A DNA stretch of 64,000 nucleotides from Cylindrospermum stagnale PCC 7417 (lineage in GTDB: Bacteria > Cyanobacteriota > Cyanobacteriia > Cyanobacteriales > Nostocaceae): assembly GCF_000317535.1 (NCBI RefSeq), contig NC_019757.1, forward strand, positions 2,434,501 to 2,498,500, given 5' to 3'. The stretch's first letter is position 1; every line of letters starts with the position of its first letter. Shown here piece by piece: positions 26,378-35,710 of this stretch. The notes under the pieces are model-generated. The model searched no databases and had not been told where the DNA came from. It was given only the letters and a program-made list of their open reading frames with translations. The translations under genes and the position numbers were made by a program.

Positions 26378-28528
26378 CTACAGATTTTTGACAATCGCCC
26401 CAAAATCAGCAAGAACACGGGCGTGATTTCGCAATAATCCCAGCAAATTCAACCGATTACGCTTGATATCAGGATTGGAATCCATGATTAATACGCTATC
26501 CGCACCATCAAAAAAGCTACTTACTGTCGGGGCAATTTTTGCCAGTGCGTCTACTAACAGTTGATAATTACGTGATGCTTGCGCTGCTTGGGTTTGGGGG
26601 ACTAACTCAAGTAAGGCGTTGTAAAAAGCTGACTCGGTAGACTTTTGGAACAGTTCGGGATTAATTACCGCTGTGGGTTCTAGCTGCTGTTTGTCTAAAT
26701 CACCTTGCGCTGCTAGGCGTGTGGAACGGTTAACGGTTTCGTAGATTTTGTCTAGAGTACCATCATTGCGGATTTGTTGCAGATATAAAGCGCGATCGCG
26801 CACATCTAGTAAATCCTTTAACGCCCGTTCGGTATATTCTGGATCATTTTCGCCCAAAACTGCATTGACTAAATCATAATCAATTTGCCTTTCTTCTCTT
26901 AATAAGATGCGAATACGTTGGAGGAAAAATTCCCGCAATGTGATAATTAAAAAGGCAGCATCTTTGTCAAAAGTGGTCGCAAAATCTGTGGTTATCTGTT
27001 CTAACAAGGTTGCTAATTGAATTTTTAAATTCGCAAACCAGGTAATATTAATGATCGCATTCGCCGCCCGACGCAATGCAAAAGGATCTGATGAACCGGT
27101 GGGAATTAAACCGACACCAAAAATACTCACCAAAGTATCTAATTTCTCGGCTAAACCAACAATTGTGCCAGTGAGAGTTGTGGGTAAATTGTCACCTGCA
27201 CCTGTTGGCAAATAATGTTCAAATATTGCTTTTGCTACTTCTTGATCTTCACCACTAGCTAAAGCATATTTTTCGCCCATGATCCCTTGTAATTCAGGGA
27301 ATTCATACACCATTTGGGTTACTAAATCAGCTTTACACAGTAATGCTGCTCTTTGGATTTTTTGGCTTTTATCTTCCTCTAAATGCAATTGGTTGCTGAT
27401 TAATTCTGCGATCTTGACTACTCTATCTACTTTGGCTCGGACAGAACCCAAATCTTCTTGGAAAGTGACTTTTTCTAATTGATGTAAAAAACTTTCTAAT
27501 GGTTTAGCTTTATCAGCTTCATAGAAAAATCTTCCATCAGCTAAACGCGCCCGAATTACTTTTTCATTCCCGACAGCGATGATATCTGCTTTTTGAGGAT
27601 CGCCGTTAGAAATGGTGATGAAATTGGGTAATAATTCTTGCTGATAATCATCTTTGAAGACCGGAAAATAACGCTGGTGGCTAACCATGACTTCAGTAAT
27701 TACCTCAGTTGGTAATTCTAGAAATTCATCTTCAAATTTGCCGATAACTGCGGAAGGGTATTCTACAAGATTGATAACTTCTGCTAACAAGTCGGGGTAA
27801 AATACTGTAGATCCGCCTAACTTCTGGACTGCTGCTTCGACTTGCTCTGTGATGATGTTTGCTCGTTCCTCTGGGTCAACGATAACAGAAGCATGGCGCA
27901 GAATGTTTACATAATCTGTAGCTTGGGGAATGGTTACAGGTTGGGGATGCAAGACGCGATGAGTTTGAGTGATGCGATCGCTTTTTACCGTTTTGCCACC
28001 ATTCTCTAATTCTAGCGGCAAAATTTCGGCATCTAATAAAGCTACCAGCCAGCGAATAGGGCGGGAAAATTTACGATCCCCACTTCCCCAACGCATCAAC
28101 CGCTTACCTTCTAAATTCCAAACCCACTGGGGAACCGATTCTGTGAGAATTTCCCCTAGAGGACGTCCGGGAGTCTTTTTGTTCACAAAGACAAATTCCC
28201 CTTTGTCTGTGGGGCGAACTTCTAGGGCGTCCAGTTCCACACCTTGCTTTTTAGCAAAGCCCACGGCTGCTGGTGTTGGTTTACCATCTTTAAAGGCTGC
28301 TTGTGCGGGGGGTCCTTTAATTTCTTCTTCTTTGTCTGGTTGCTGGAATGGTAAACCTGTGATGAGTAACGTTAACCGCCGGGGAGTACCATAAACTTTT
28401 ACAGCTTCATAATTGAGGCTATTTGCTTCCAGACTTTGGGGAATGCGCTCTTTCCATTGTCTGATAGCATCACTCAAAAAGCTTGCAGGTAGTTCTTCTG
28501 TACCAATTTCTAATAAAAACGCAGGCAT
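26378..28528 (-). CDS. glyS: glycyl-tRNA synthetase beta subunit
   Basis: The 716-residue protein begins with the typical [18 protein letters not shown] and carries family motifs such as [38 protein letters not shown] and [14 protein letters not shown]. It is the beta subunit of the heterotetrameric (alpha2beta2) enzyme that charges tRNA-Gly, and it holds tRNA-binding and HD-like domains. The alpha subunit gene glyQ is not in the window, which is common in cyanobacteria. The length matches the family. murD lies 86 bases downstream on the same strand. Confidence 0.95.
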   Translation of the reverse strand: MPAFLLEIGTEELPASFLSDAIRQWKERIPQSLEANSLNYEAVKVYGTPRRLTLLITGLPFQQPDKEEEIKGPPAQAAFKDGKPTPAAVGFAKKQGVELDALEVRPTDKGEFVFVNKKTPGRPLGEILTESVPQWVWNLEGKRLMRWGSGDRKFSRPIRWLVALLDAEILPLELENGGKTVKSDRITQTHRVLHPQPVTIPQATDYVNILRHASVIVDPEERANIITEQVEAAVQKLGGSTVFYPDLLAEVINLVEYPSAVIGKFEDEFLELPTEVITEVMVSHQRYFPVFKDDYQQELLPNFITISNGDPQKADIIAVGNEKVIRARLADGRFFYEADKAKPLESFLHQLEKVTFQEDLGSVRAKVDRVVKIAELISNQLHLEEDKSQKIQRAALLCKADLVTQMVYEFPELQGIMGEKYALASGEDQEVAKAIFEHYLPTGAGDNLPTTLTGTIVGLAEKLDTLVSIFGVGLIPTGSSDPFALRRAANAIINITWFANLKIQLATLLEQITTDFATTFDKDAAFLIITLREFFLQRIRILLREERQIDYDLVNAVLGENDPEYTERALKDLLDVRDRALYLQQIRNDGTLDKIYETVNRSTRLAAQGDLDKQQLEPTAVINPELFQKSTESAFYNALLELVPQTQAAQASRNYQLLVDALAKIAPTVSSFFDGADSVLIMDSNPDIKRNRLNLLGLLRNHARVLADFGAIVKNL

Positions 28529-29394
28529 AGGACTCTGTTTTCAACTTCGCGTAGCTCAACTTTAGCAGTCAATCTCAATAGTTTACCCTGCCAGAACGCT
28601 GAGGTATGCGGTGTCTAGCGGTTGCAGCAGAAATTTCTTCTCTGGGAGATCTGGGTGAGGCTAAAATCAGGGGTTATGTTACAACAGTTACAAAGCTGGT
28701 TGACACTCTACTGCCTTGGGATGAAATGAACGGGCAGTATTATTTTGGCATTCGCAGGCGATCGCTAAATTTATGTTATGCCTCAAATCAATCAGCTTAG
28801 TTTGAATAATAGCGATAGACTAGCCTCCAGCAGCAATATAGCCATCTTCCTCAATCTAATCGCCAAATTATTTCCAAACTTTTTTTTTAATGGTATACTT
28901 ATACACTATTTGTTTGAAACAGAAAAATAAAAGCTAATTCTTGTCAATTTACATTCACCAAAAAAAAATGCTTTGGCGGTGACAGGTAACTCAATAATCT
29001 GCTCTTTAATCGCTACAAATAAATATAACTAAGTATAAGTCAAAGACTACAAGTGTAAATTCTACATAAACGAAATTTAAAGATTTTATTAATCTAAGTA
29101 AAAATTCTCAGCTAAAATTGAATATAATGCTACAATGTGAAAAGAAAAACTTAAGCATCCATATCAGGATAAACTAAACCATTGATGATTATTATGTCCG
29201 GCTAAACATAATAATAAATCTATCCAACTATGTGCCCTGAGGCACGTAACTTTAGTTTCAGAAACCTGATTTAGGATTAATTATCAGTGTTTAAAACAAC
29301 CTGATATAAAAATTAAAAATTAAAAATAGTAGACTCGCCTGATGTTAGGAAGCAATCTGATTATCTCAGGCTGAATTCAGGAATTCATAAACTC
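28529..29394. other. intergenic, no supported gene
   Basis: This 866-base gap between glyS (minus) and the glycosyltransferase gene (plus) is AT-rich with several poly-A and poly-T runs. A short open frame near 28606-28800 has neither a ribosome site nor a recognisable product. I see no hairpin or RNA that I can support. Both flanking promoters must lie here. Confidence 0.35.
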
Positions 29395-30684
29395 ATGCAC
29401 ATTCTGATTTATTCCTACAACTATCATCCAGAGCCGATTGGCATTGCTCCCTTGATGACTGAACTCGCAGAAGGATTCGCGGAACGAGGCCATGTTGTGC
29501 GGGTGATTACAGGAATGCCTAACTATCCTCAGCGCGAGATTTACGAGGGTTATCGGGGTAAGTGGTATCTGACTGAAGAAAAAAATGGTGTTACCATCCA
29601 GCGAAGTTATTTGCGGATTAAGTCTAAACCCAACCTCATAGACAGGCTATTACTGGAATTGAGTTTTGTCTTGAGTAGCTTGCCCCAAGCCTTCAAAGGG
29701 CAGCGTCCTGATGTAATTATTTTAACAACTCCTCCCTTATTAGTTACCTTGCCTGCAACCCTACTTGGTTGGTTATACAACTGCCCAGTGGTGCTAAATT
29801 TGCAAGATATTCTCCCAGAAGCTGCCGTGCGCGTCGGTTTGCTGAAAAACAAATGGATGATTCGTGGCCTTGCAGCTTTAGAGAAATTTGCCTATCGGGC
29901 TGCACGCAGCATTTCTGTTATCACAGAAAGCTTTAGTGAGAATTTAGTAGATAAGGGCGTACCTGTTAAGAAGATTGTTTGCATTCCCAATTGGGTGAAT
30001 GTGAATTTTATCCGCCCCTTACCAAAGAAGAGCAATCCCTGGATATCTACCCATCAATTGCATGGAAAATTTGTAGTACTTTACTCTGGTAATATTGCGC
30101 TGACACAAGGTTTAGAGACAGTAATCGCCGCCGCAGCTCGCTTGCGTCATATTTCAGAAATTGCTTTTGTCATCGTCGGCGAATCAACAGCTTTGACAAG
30201 GTTGCAGGACTATTGTTTGTCTTGTGGAGCAGATAATGTCTTGCTGCTACCATTGCAACCACGAGAAGAACTACCCCAAATGCTAGCAGCCGCTGATGTG
30301 GGGTTGGTTGTACAGAAGTGCAATATAATTTCCTTTAATATGCCTTCTAAATTGCCGTTGCTGCTTGCAAGTGGTTGCGCGATTGTGGGTTCAGTTCCCG
30401 CTACTGGCACAGCTGCAAAAGCCATCAACGAGAGTGGTGGCGGCTTAGTTGTAGAGCCAGAATCACCGGCAGCTTTAGCGGAGGCAGTGCTAGATGTATA
30501 TCATAATCCCCTGCTAGCGGCACAGCTAGGTCAGAAAGGGAGACAATTTGCTCAAGAGCACTATTCTTTGGAGCAAGCACTAGATCAGTATGAAGAGCTA
30601 TTTTCTCAGATCATTACCAAGCGATCGCCAAATTTGGATAGTATACCGGAGTTGAGTTCCAAGAAATCAGTTGCTGATATTTGA
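29395..30684 (+). CDS. GT4-family glycosyltransferase, WcaI type
   Basis: The 429-residue protein has the double Rossmann (GT-B) layout. The N-terminal half begins MHILIYSYNYHPEPIGIAPLMTELAEGFAERGHVVRVITGMPNYP, the opening typical of WcaI/WbuB-type colanic acid and exopolysaccharide transferases. The C-terminal donor domain contains FVVLYSGNIALTQGLETVIAAA, PLQPREELPQMLAAADVGLV and the EX7E-like region NMPSKLPLLLASGCAIVGSVPATGTAAKAI. It should transfer a sugar from a nucleotide sugar to a lipid-linked or growing polysaccharide at the inner membrane face. No other polysaccharide genes adjoin it. The sugar and acceptor are not deducible. Confidence 0.88.
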   Translation: MHILIYSYNYHPEPIGIAPLMTELAEGFAERGHVVRVITGMPNYPQREIYEGYRGKWYLTEEKNGVTIQRSYLRIKSKPNLIDRLLLELSFVLSSLPQAFKGQRPDVIILTTPPLLVTLPATLLGWLYNCPVVLNLQDILPEAAVRVGLLKNKWMIRGLAALEKFAYRAARSISVITESFSENLVDKGVPVKKIVCIPNWVNVNFIRPLPKKSNPWISTHQLHGKFVVLYSGNIALTQGLETVIAAAARLRHISEIAFVIVGESTALTRLQDYCLSCGADNVLLLPLQPREELPQMLAAADVGLVVQKCNIISFNMPSKLPLLLASGCAIVGSVPATGTAAKAINESGGGLVVEPESPAALAEAVLDVYHNPLLAAQLGQKGRQFAQEHYSLEQALDQYEELFSQIITKRSPNLDSIPELSSKKSVADI

Positions 30685-30714
30685 AGATTGGGTAGGGGTT
30701 TCATTAAAGTTATC

Positions 30715-30848
30715 CTTTCATTGGTCAGCCTGATCCAAAATCTAGTCGTTAGATGCATAGACTCGGCGTGCAGCGCGGCTTCACCCCATATCTTGGGTGA
30801 AAATGAGATTCTAAAAGCCGCCAACTAGCGTTGGCTTACCAATGAAAG
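30715..30848. mobile_element. MITE-like element with 16-bp imperfect terminal inverted repeats
   Basis: CTTTCATTGGTCAGCC at 30715-30730 and GGCTTACCAATGAAAG at 30833-30848 are reverse complements with one mismatch. Inside are further hairpins: TCACCC/GGGTGA (30781-30800) and GCCAAC/GTTGGC (30820-30835). No coding capacity is seen in its 134 bases. I find no convincing target duplication, so a structured RNA or a decayed element is also possible. Confidence 0.5.
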
Positions 30849-30938
30849 TCCAGGTTTTTCCCAAGGGGTAGTTAGTGATTTCCGATTCTCTAATTCTCGA
30901 TATACTGGCAACTAGAAACAGAAAACCAATTGAGCGTT

Positions 30939-31394
30939 ATGAAAATTGCTATTGGCAGTGATGAACGCACACATCTAACCGACAAGGTAATTGCTGAACT
31001 CCAGCAGCGTGGTTATGAAGTTTTACCCTGCGGTTCTTTGGTTGAGAATGAGTCAGATGTTGATTGGCCTCTCAGCAGTAGTCAGGTTGCGGTTGCTGTA
31101 GCTTCCCAGCAAGCAGATGAGGGTATAGTATTTTGTTGGACTGGTACAGGGGCATCGATTGCGGCTAACAAAGTTTCTGGGATTCGTGCGGCTTTGTGTC
31201 ATGATGCGGAAACTGCCCGCAGCGCACGCATTTGGAACCATGCTAATGTGCTTGTTCTGAGTTTGCGTGCTACGACAGAAGCGATCGCTAAAGAGATATT
31301 AGATGCTTGGTTTACCACACCTTTTTCTAGCGATGAGTGGAATTTACAGCAAATCAAGCGAATTAAACAGTTAGAGCAAAGTGCGAAAGATTGA
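30939..31394 (+). CDS. RpiB/LacAB-family sugar-phosphate isomerase-like protein
   Basis: The 151-residue product starts MKIAIGSDERTH at the ATG at 30939; a TTG nine bases upstream is less likely. It follows the RpiB fold: LQQRGYEVLPCG, DWPLSSSQVAVAVASQQADEGIVFCWTGTGASIAANKVSGIRAALCHDAETARSARIWNHANVLVLSLR. The active-site cysteine region reads CWTGTG where RpiB has CGTGVG, and the DH after the first strand is DE here. It belongs to the family, but ribose-5-phosphate isomerase activity is uncertain. hliP follows on the same strand, with its own regulatory sites between. Confidence 0.82.
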   Translation: MKIAIGSDERTHLTDKVIAELQQRGYEVLPCGSLVENESDVDWPLSSSQVAVAVASQQADEGIVFCWTGTGASIAANKVSGIRAALCHDAETARSARIWNHANVLVLSLRATTEAIAKEILDAWFTTPFSSDEWNLQQIKRIKQLEQSAKD

Positions 31395-31475
31395 CTGCTG
31401 TGTTGAATGCTTCGAGGTTGAGGACAAAGAGTCCGCTGGAGTCAATGCAACATTATTGCATTTTCTTTAGATTAT

Positions 31476-31503
31476 GTTACATTACTTTACATACAGTTAC
31501 AAC
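31476..31503 (+). promoter_or_regulatory. HLR1 element with three half-sites ahead of hliP
   Basis: GTTACATT (31476-31483), TTTACATA (31486-31493) and GTTACAAC (31496-31503) are direct repeats with 10-bp spacing. The first two match the cyanobacterial HLR1 consensus (G/T)TTACA(T/A)(T/A)NN(G/T)TTACA(T/A)(T/A), bound by the response regulator RpaB. The third extends the array. A possible -10 (TATAAC, 31507-31512) follows directly, so RpaB would overlap the core promoter, as for repression in low light. Confidence 0.7.
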
Positions 31504-31534
31504 TGTTATAACGCAATACATTGGAGTTTTACTT

Positions 31535-31714
31535 ATGACAGGTTTTAAGAATCCTGCACCTTCTACTTCAGAAGATCCAAATGCTTTGCGTTGGGGATTT
31601 ACTCCTCAGAGCGAAAATTGGAACGGTCGTTTTGCCATGCTGGGTTTTCTCTCTGTTGCTTTGATTGAATTTTTCTCTGGTCAAGGGTTCCTCCATTTCT
31701 GGGGTATCCTCTAA
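31535..31714 (+). CDS. hliP: high-light-inducible (one-helix CAB-like) protein
   Basis: The 59-residue protein has the single chlorophyll-binding helix of the Hlip/SCP family: PQSENWNGRFAMLGFLSVALIEFFSGQGFLHFWGIL, with the ExxNGRxAMxGF signature. It binds chlorophyll and carotenoid in the thylakoid membrane as a dimer and protects photosystem II assembly under strong light. TTGGAG at 31521-31526 precedes the ATG at 31535. The open frame continues upstream to 31391, but that stretch holds the HLR1 array and promoter. The symbol is generic, since which Hlip subtype this is cannot be told from length alone. Confidence 0.92.
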   Translation: MTGFKNPAPSTSEDPNALRWGFTPQSENWNGRFAMLGFLSVALIEFFSGQGFLHFWGIL

Positions 31715-31747
31715 ATTGGTGTAGGAGTTTCTGCCTACATTAATATC

Positions 31748-31771
31748 CCCTCCCCGAAACAGCGGGGAGGG
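31748..31771. terminator. GC-rich hairpin between hliP and coaT
   Basis: CCCTCCCCG (31748-31756) pairs with CGGGGAGGG (31763-31771). It lies between convergent genes and could stop both. Such repeats are also common as dispersed elements in these genomes. Confidence 0.6.
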
Positions 31772-31780
31772 TTGGGGTTC

Positions 31781-33691
31781 TCACTTTTTCAGCAATCTTA
31801 AACCGCTGAGGGTAACTAACACAGTAGAGCCTTCATGGCCAATTACACCGATGGGGAGGTTTATATTCCCCAGAAAGTTGCCAATCAATAGTAAAACAAT
31901 GAACGAAAGAGCTACAGTGATATTCTGTTGTACTATATTCTGCGATCGCCTGCCCAAATGAATCGCCACCGCAATTTTTTCTAACTTGTCTGCCATCAAT
32001 ACTATATCTGCTGTTTCTAAAGCCACATCACTCCCAGCTACTCCCATAGCAATACCTACATTCGCTTGAGCTAAAGCAGGGGCATCATTAATCCCATCCC
32101 CCACCATTGCCACAGTTTGATATTGTTTCTGGAGACTGCGAATTACATCTAGCTTATCTTCTGGCAAAAGTTCGGCATATACTCGCTCAATTCCGACTGC
32201 TTGGGCGACAGTGTGGGCGGTTCGCCGGTTATCGCCAGTTAACATGACAATTTCTGCAACTCCCAGTTTCCGCAACCGGGTAATAGTTGCAGCAGCTTGA
32301 TCTCTTACTTGATCGGCGATCGCAATTAATCCGATCACCTGTTCTATTTGCCCTACCCAAACTACAGTTTTACCCTCTTTCTCCAAGCATTCCGCCGTTT
32401 CCCGCAATTTATCTGGTAAATTGCCAACATACCCCTGGACAAAATTGGCATTCCCAACAATTATCTTTTTCTCTTGTTCCATCCCCACAATACCAAGTCC
32501 TGGGACAGCTTGCACCTCTACTGCGTGAACCCAATCTAAATCACCAGCCGCTTGGACAATTGCTTTACCGATGGGATGTTCAGAAGATGATTCTACAGAT
32601 GCGGCGGATTTTAATACATTTGCTTCGCTGAAGTCATCAGCAGCAATCACTTGACACACCTGCACCTGTCCTGTTGTTAGGGTACCAGTTTTATCAAATG
32701 CGATCGCCCTAACTTTGCCAACCATCTCCAACTGGGCACCATTTTTAAACAAAATTCCCTGTCTAGCACCATTAGCAATTCCCGAAAGCAGCGTCGGCAT
32801 AATAGCCGCCATTAAAGCACAGGGAGAAGCTACCACCAAAAAAGTTAACGCCCGATAAATCGTTGTTTCCCAATCCCAACCCAAAACAAACGGCGGTAAA
32901 ATTGCCAGCATTATCCCAGCAATCACAATTACCAACGCATACCTGCGTTCAAATCGCTCGATAAACTCTTGAGAAGGTGGTGCTTCTGTCTGCGCTTGTT
33001 CTACCAAACGAATCACCCGCTGAATCAAACTGCTTTCTGCCGGTTTATGTACCTTCAGTTTCAACGCCCCATAACCGTTAATTGAACCGGCAAAAACTTC
33101 TTCCCCCACAGTCTTCTCAACAGGTAAAGACTCCCCAGTAATTGCAGCTTGGTTCAGGGTACTGTAACCAGACACAATCAACCCATCAGTAGGAATTATC
33201 TCACCCGGTTTGACGACAATTTCATCCCCTACCTGTAGCTGAGAAATGGGAATCTCCTGTTCTCTACCCTGACGCAAAACCCGCGCTGTATCGGCTGTAA
33301 GTTTCATCAAACTGCGGATACTGCGTTCAGTGCGACGCATGGCGTAACCTTCCAAAGCACCGCTAATGGCAAAAATGAGAATCAAAATCGCCCCATCAAT
33401 AATTAGATGATATTCCTGTTTCCATAATCCCAAACTAGCAGCACCTACAGCCGCCACTATCATCAGCAAATCCACGTCTAGTTCTTTTTCTTTAAAAAGG
33501 GTAGTCAGTCCCTCACGAGCGCTTTCATAGCCGCCGATGACATAGGCAGCAGGTAACAGCAGCAGGGCTAAACCTAGCCAGCCAAGATGCAAAGCGAACC
33601 AGCCGAGAAATAGCAGGAAGCCACAAACCAATGCCGCGACAGCATCGGCGTGTTCTTTAGTGAATTGGTTTAAACGCTGGGGGTAGAGCAT
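31781..33691 (-). CDS. coaT: P1B-4 type cobalt-transporting ATPase
   Basis: The 636-residue heavy-metal P-type ATPase shows TGES (ITGESLPVEK), DKTGT (FDKTGTLTTG), the SEHPIGKA segment and GDGIND. The metal-site motif is SPC (VVASPCALMAAIMP) rather than CPC, and the last helix carries HEGST (VIGHEGSTVLVTLSGLR). SPC with HEGxT defines the P1B-4 group that exports cobalt, zinc or ferrous iron. No N-terminal metal-binding domain is present. I chose the ATG at 33691. The frame is open up to 33751, but that part contains the promoter and operator. The CoaR-type regulator gene at 37252 supports cobalt as the main substrate. Confidence 0.88.
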   Translation of the reverse strand: MLYPQRLNQFTKEHADAVAALVCGFLLFLGWFALHLGWLGLALLLLPAAYVIGGYESAREGLTTLFKEKELDVDLLMIVAAVGAASLGLWKQEYHLIIDGAILILIFAISGALEGYAMRRTERSIRSLMKLTADTARVLRQGREQEIPISQLQVGDEIVVKPGEIIPTDGLIVSGYSTLNQAAITGESLPVEKTVGEEVFAGSINGYGALKLKVHKPAESSLIQRVIRLVEQAQTEAPPSQEFIERFERRYALVIVIAGIMLAILPPFVLGWDWETTIYRALTFLVVASPCALMAAIMPTLLSGIANGARQGILFKNGAQLEMVGKVRAIAFDKTGTLTTGQVQVCQVIAADDFSEANVLKSAASVESSSEHPIGKAIVQAAGDLDWVHAVEVQAVPGLGIVGMEQEKKIIVGNANFVQGYVGNLPDKLRETAECLEKEGKTVVWVGQIEQVIGLIAIADQVRDQAAATITRLRKLGVAEIVMLTGDNRRTAHTVAQAVGIERVYAELLPEDKLDVIRSLQKQYQTVAMVGDGINDAPALAQANVGIAMGVAGSDVALETADIVLMADKLEKIAVAIHLGRRSQNIVQQNITVALSFIVLLLIGNFLGNINLPIGVIGHEGSTVLVTLSGLRLLKK

Positions 33692-33719
33692 GGGAATTGC
33701 ATTAACAAGGAATGCTCTC

Positions 33720-33753
33720 ACTCTAAACCTTGACATCAATGTCAATGTCAAGG
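33720..33753 (-). promoter_or_regulatory. MerR-type coaT promoter and operator
   Basis: On the minus strand TTGACA (33751-33746) and TAGAGT (33725-33720) are separated by 20 bases, the long spacer typical of MerR-family targets. A dyad CCTTGACAT-N8-ATGTCAAGG (33728-33753) covers the -35 and spacer. This fits activation by DNA distortion when CoaR binds cobalt. The coaT ATG is 29 bases beyond the -10. Confidence 0.75.
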
Positions 33754-33815
33754 CTTATAATGATTTTGAAACCCAAAGTTAAATCTTTCTCCGCGTTTCT
33801 GGAAAATCATGCTAA

Positions 33816-33836
33816 TACAGCAATCTGCTGTAAAAT
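33816..33836 (+). promoter_or_regulatory. palindrome and -10-like site upstream of the AAA-ATPase gene
   Basis: TACAGCA-ATC-TGCTGTA (33816-33832) is a perfect 7+3+7 palindrome. TAAAAT at 33831-33836 could be the -10 of the following gene, so a regulator bound here would block the promoter. A second partial copy (GACACTGTATTAG) follows. The regulator is unknown. Confidence 0.45.
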
Positions 33837-33863
33837 ATGACACTGTATTAGGAGAATAAATCT

Positions 33864-34988
33864 ATGCTCAAGCGAATATATATTGATAACTTTCGCGGGT
33901 TAGTAAATTTTGAACTTAATTTTGATTCAATTAATCTGTTTCTCGGTGGTAATGGGGCGGGTAAATCAACTGTTTTTGATGTTTTGCTGAAAATTCAAAC
34001 TTTTGTAAGTGGTGATGAGAAAGTAGAAGTAATTTTTAAATCTTCTGACTGTACTCGCTGGCAGAAGTTAGCAATTCAGCGTTTTGAGATAGAGATTACT
34101 GGAAATGGTGGTAATTATAAATATGAATTTGCGATTAAACATAATTCTAAAAAGAGTAAAATCAATGTTGAATATGAGCGATTATGGTTTGACAACCAAC
34201 CTTTATTGAAATTTGAAAATGGCGAAGTTGAACTTTTTAGAGACGATTATTCAGAAGGTTCAAAATACCCATTCGATTGGTCGCAGTCTATGCTGTCTTC
34301 CTTAATGCCAAAGTCAGACAACACAAAGCTGATTTGGTTTAAAAACAGAATCGAGCGTTTTATTATTGTCAAAATTATCCCTAGTCTAATGGTTGACAGT
34401 AGTGATAAAGAAGAAAAGCAGTTAACCCATAGAATGGAGAATTTCGTTTCTTGGTATCGCTATCTTTCCCATGATCAAGGCAAAATAGCTGACCTGATGG
34501 ACGTTCTCAAAAATGTATTAGATGGTTTTGTAAGTTTTAAATTTGACCAATACAGTGAAAAGCATTTATCTTTAAAATTACGATTTTCAACAAATGAAGA
34601 TCGTAAAAAGATTTATGATTATAGCTTAAGTGAATTATCTGATGGTCAAAAAGCCCTTCTTGCTGTCTATACACTTCTTTACTGCACTGAATCTGAAGAC
34701 TATACATTATGTATAGATGAACCAGAGAATTTTTTAGCCCTACCAGAAATTCAACCTTGGCTAATTCAACTTTATGATTTTTGTATTGACGGAAAAATCC
34801 AAACTTTACTAATTTCTCATCATCCTGTGTTAATTAATTATCTTCTGGCTTCACCTATAGGTTACTGGTTTGAACGTGAAAGTAATGCTTCTGTGCGGGT
34901 GAAGAAAATTAGTAATCAAGATGCCGAGAATACTGGACTAGCTATTTCAGAATTGATTGAGCGGGGATGGCTGTATGAGCCAGCGTAG
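33864..34988 (+). CDS. RecF/OLD-like AAA ATPase of a two-gene system
   Basis: The 374-residue ATPase has an ABC/SMC-type head: MLKRIYIDNFRGLVNFELNF, then Walker A GGNGAGKST (residues 29-37), the signature-like LSELSDGQKALLAVY, Walker B TLCIDEPENFLALPEI and the switch LLISHHPVLI. A 200-residue insert replaces the long coiled coil. GGAG lies 10 bases ahead of the ATG. The gene overlaps the next by 14 bases, and that gene encodes a TOPRIM-like protein. ATPase-plus-TOPRIM pairs of this kind (split OLD, PARIS and retron-linked couples) act in phage defence, so this is a candidate defence module; that role is inferred. Confidence 0.85.
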   Translation: MLKRIYIDNFRGLVNFELNFDSINLFLGGNGAGKSTVFDVLLKIQTFVSGDEKVEVIFKSSDCTRWQKLAIQRFEIEITGNGGNYKYEFAIKHNSKKSKINVEYERLWFDNQPLLKFENGEVELFRDDYSEGSKYPFDWSQSMLSSLMPKSDNTKLIWFKNRIERFIIVKIIPSLMVDSSDKEEKQLTHRMENFVSWYRYLSHDQGKIADLMDVLKNVLDGFVSFKFDQYSEKHLSLKLRFSTNEDRKKIYDYSLSELSDGQKALLAVYTLLYCTESEDYTLCIDEPENFLALPEIQPWLIQLYDFCIDGKIQTLLISHHPVLINYLLASPIGYWFERESNASVRVKKISNQDAENTGLAISELIERGWLYEPA

Positions 34989-35520
34989 ACTACAGATTAC
35001 TATCTTGTGTGAGGATAGGCAACAGGAGGTTTTTGTTCGTTATTTTCTGAAAAAAAGAGGTTTTACTGGAAACATCAAACCTATAATATGTCTACAAGGA
35101 GCCGGTGAGCAGCTTGTTAGGGATAATTATCCCAAAGAAGTTAAAGCATACCGCAGCAAAAACTATCTTTCAGGAATGCTTGTTGTTTTGATTGATGCTG
35201 ATAATGGAACTGTAGAGAATAGGCTAAGGCAATTAAATAATGCACTGATAGAAGACTCACAAGAACCTCGCCAGCCTAATGAAAGAATAGCAATCTTTGT
35301 GCCGAAAAGAAACATTGAAACTTGGGTACATTACTTACAGGGAGAAACTGTTAACGAAACAGATGCTTATACTAAATTCCGCGAAAATGAGGCAATTTGC
35401 AAACCCGGTGTTGAACAATTAGCAACCCAGTGTTCTCAAGGGAATTTAGATGTAAATACACCGCCATCTCTCCAAGCTGCTTGTGGAGAATTACAAAGAC
35501 TTTTACCGTTATTAGATTAA
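34975..35520 (+). CDS. TOPRIM/DUF4276-like partner of the AAA ATPase
   Basis: The 181-residue protein starts at the ATG at 34975, inside the end of the ATPase gene (frame +1, 14-base overlap), so translation is coupled. It opens RRLQITILCEDRQQEVFVRYFLKKRG and later has MLVVLIDADNGT, a Glu on the first strand and a DxD on the second, as expected of a TOPRIM-type metal site. It then has IFVPKRNIETWVHYLQGE, typical of DUF4276/RloB-like proteins. TOPRIM proteins cut or nick nucleic acid. With the ATPase it would form a regulated nuclease. Activity is inferred. Confidence 0.75.
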   Translation: MSQRRLQITILCEDRQQEVFVRYFLKKRGFTGNIKPIICLQGAGEQLVRDNYPKEVKAYRSKNYLSGMLVVLIDADNGTVENRLRQLNNALIEDSQEPRQPNERIAIFVPKRNIETWVHYLQGETVNETDAYTKFRENEAICKPGVEQLATQCSQGNLDVNTPPSLQAACGELQRLLPLLD

Positions 35521-35599
35521 TTATGAATGCTGGCTTAACTATTGAAGGACTTACAAATCTATTCGCTGGCAGTATTAACCCGCATACCGTTCCTCTTTT

Positions 35600-35618
35600 C
35601 CCCCCTTTTTAAGGGGGG
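35600..35618 (+). terminator. C8/G8 hairpin after the TOPRIM-like gene
   Basis: CCCCCCTT (35600-35607) pairs with AAGGGGGG (35611-35618) over a 3-base loop, followed by TTGGGGGGATC. This motif is a frequent dispersed repeat in cyanobacteria and may also stop transcription. Confidence 0.5.
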
Positions 35619-35710
35619 TTGGGGGGATCTTATCTGTGTCAACCTTACGGGAACTTGGTATAAAATATAAACCGACCGCAAAAATAAATTTTATTTGAAT
35701 ATACACACCA

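Noticed and set aside
28606-28800. 64-codon frame upstream of the glycosyltransferase gene
   Set aside because: There is no ribosome site and no recognisable product, and it contains a GCGATCGC-type motif common in noncoding DNA.
33692-33751. Longer coaT start at 33751
   Set aside because: The extra codons are the -35 element, the dyad and the -10 of the promoter, so they cannot be translated from that transcript.
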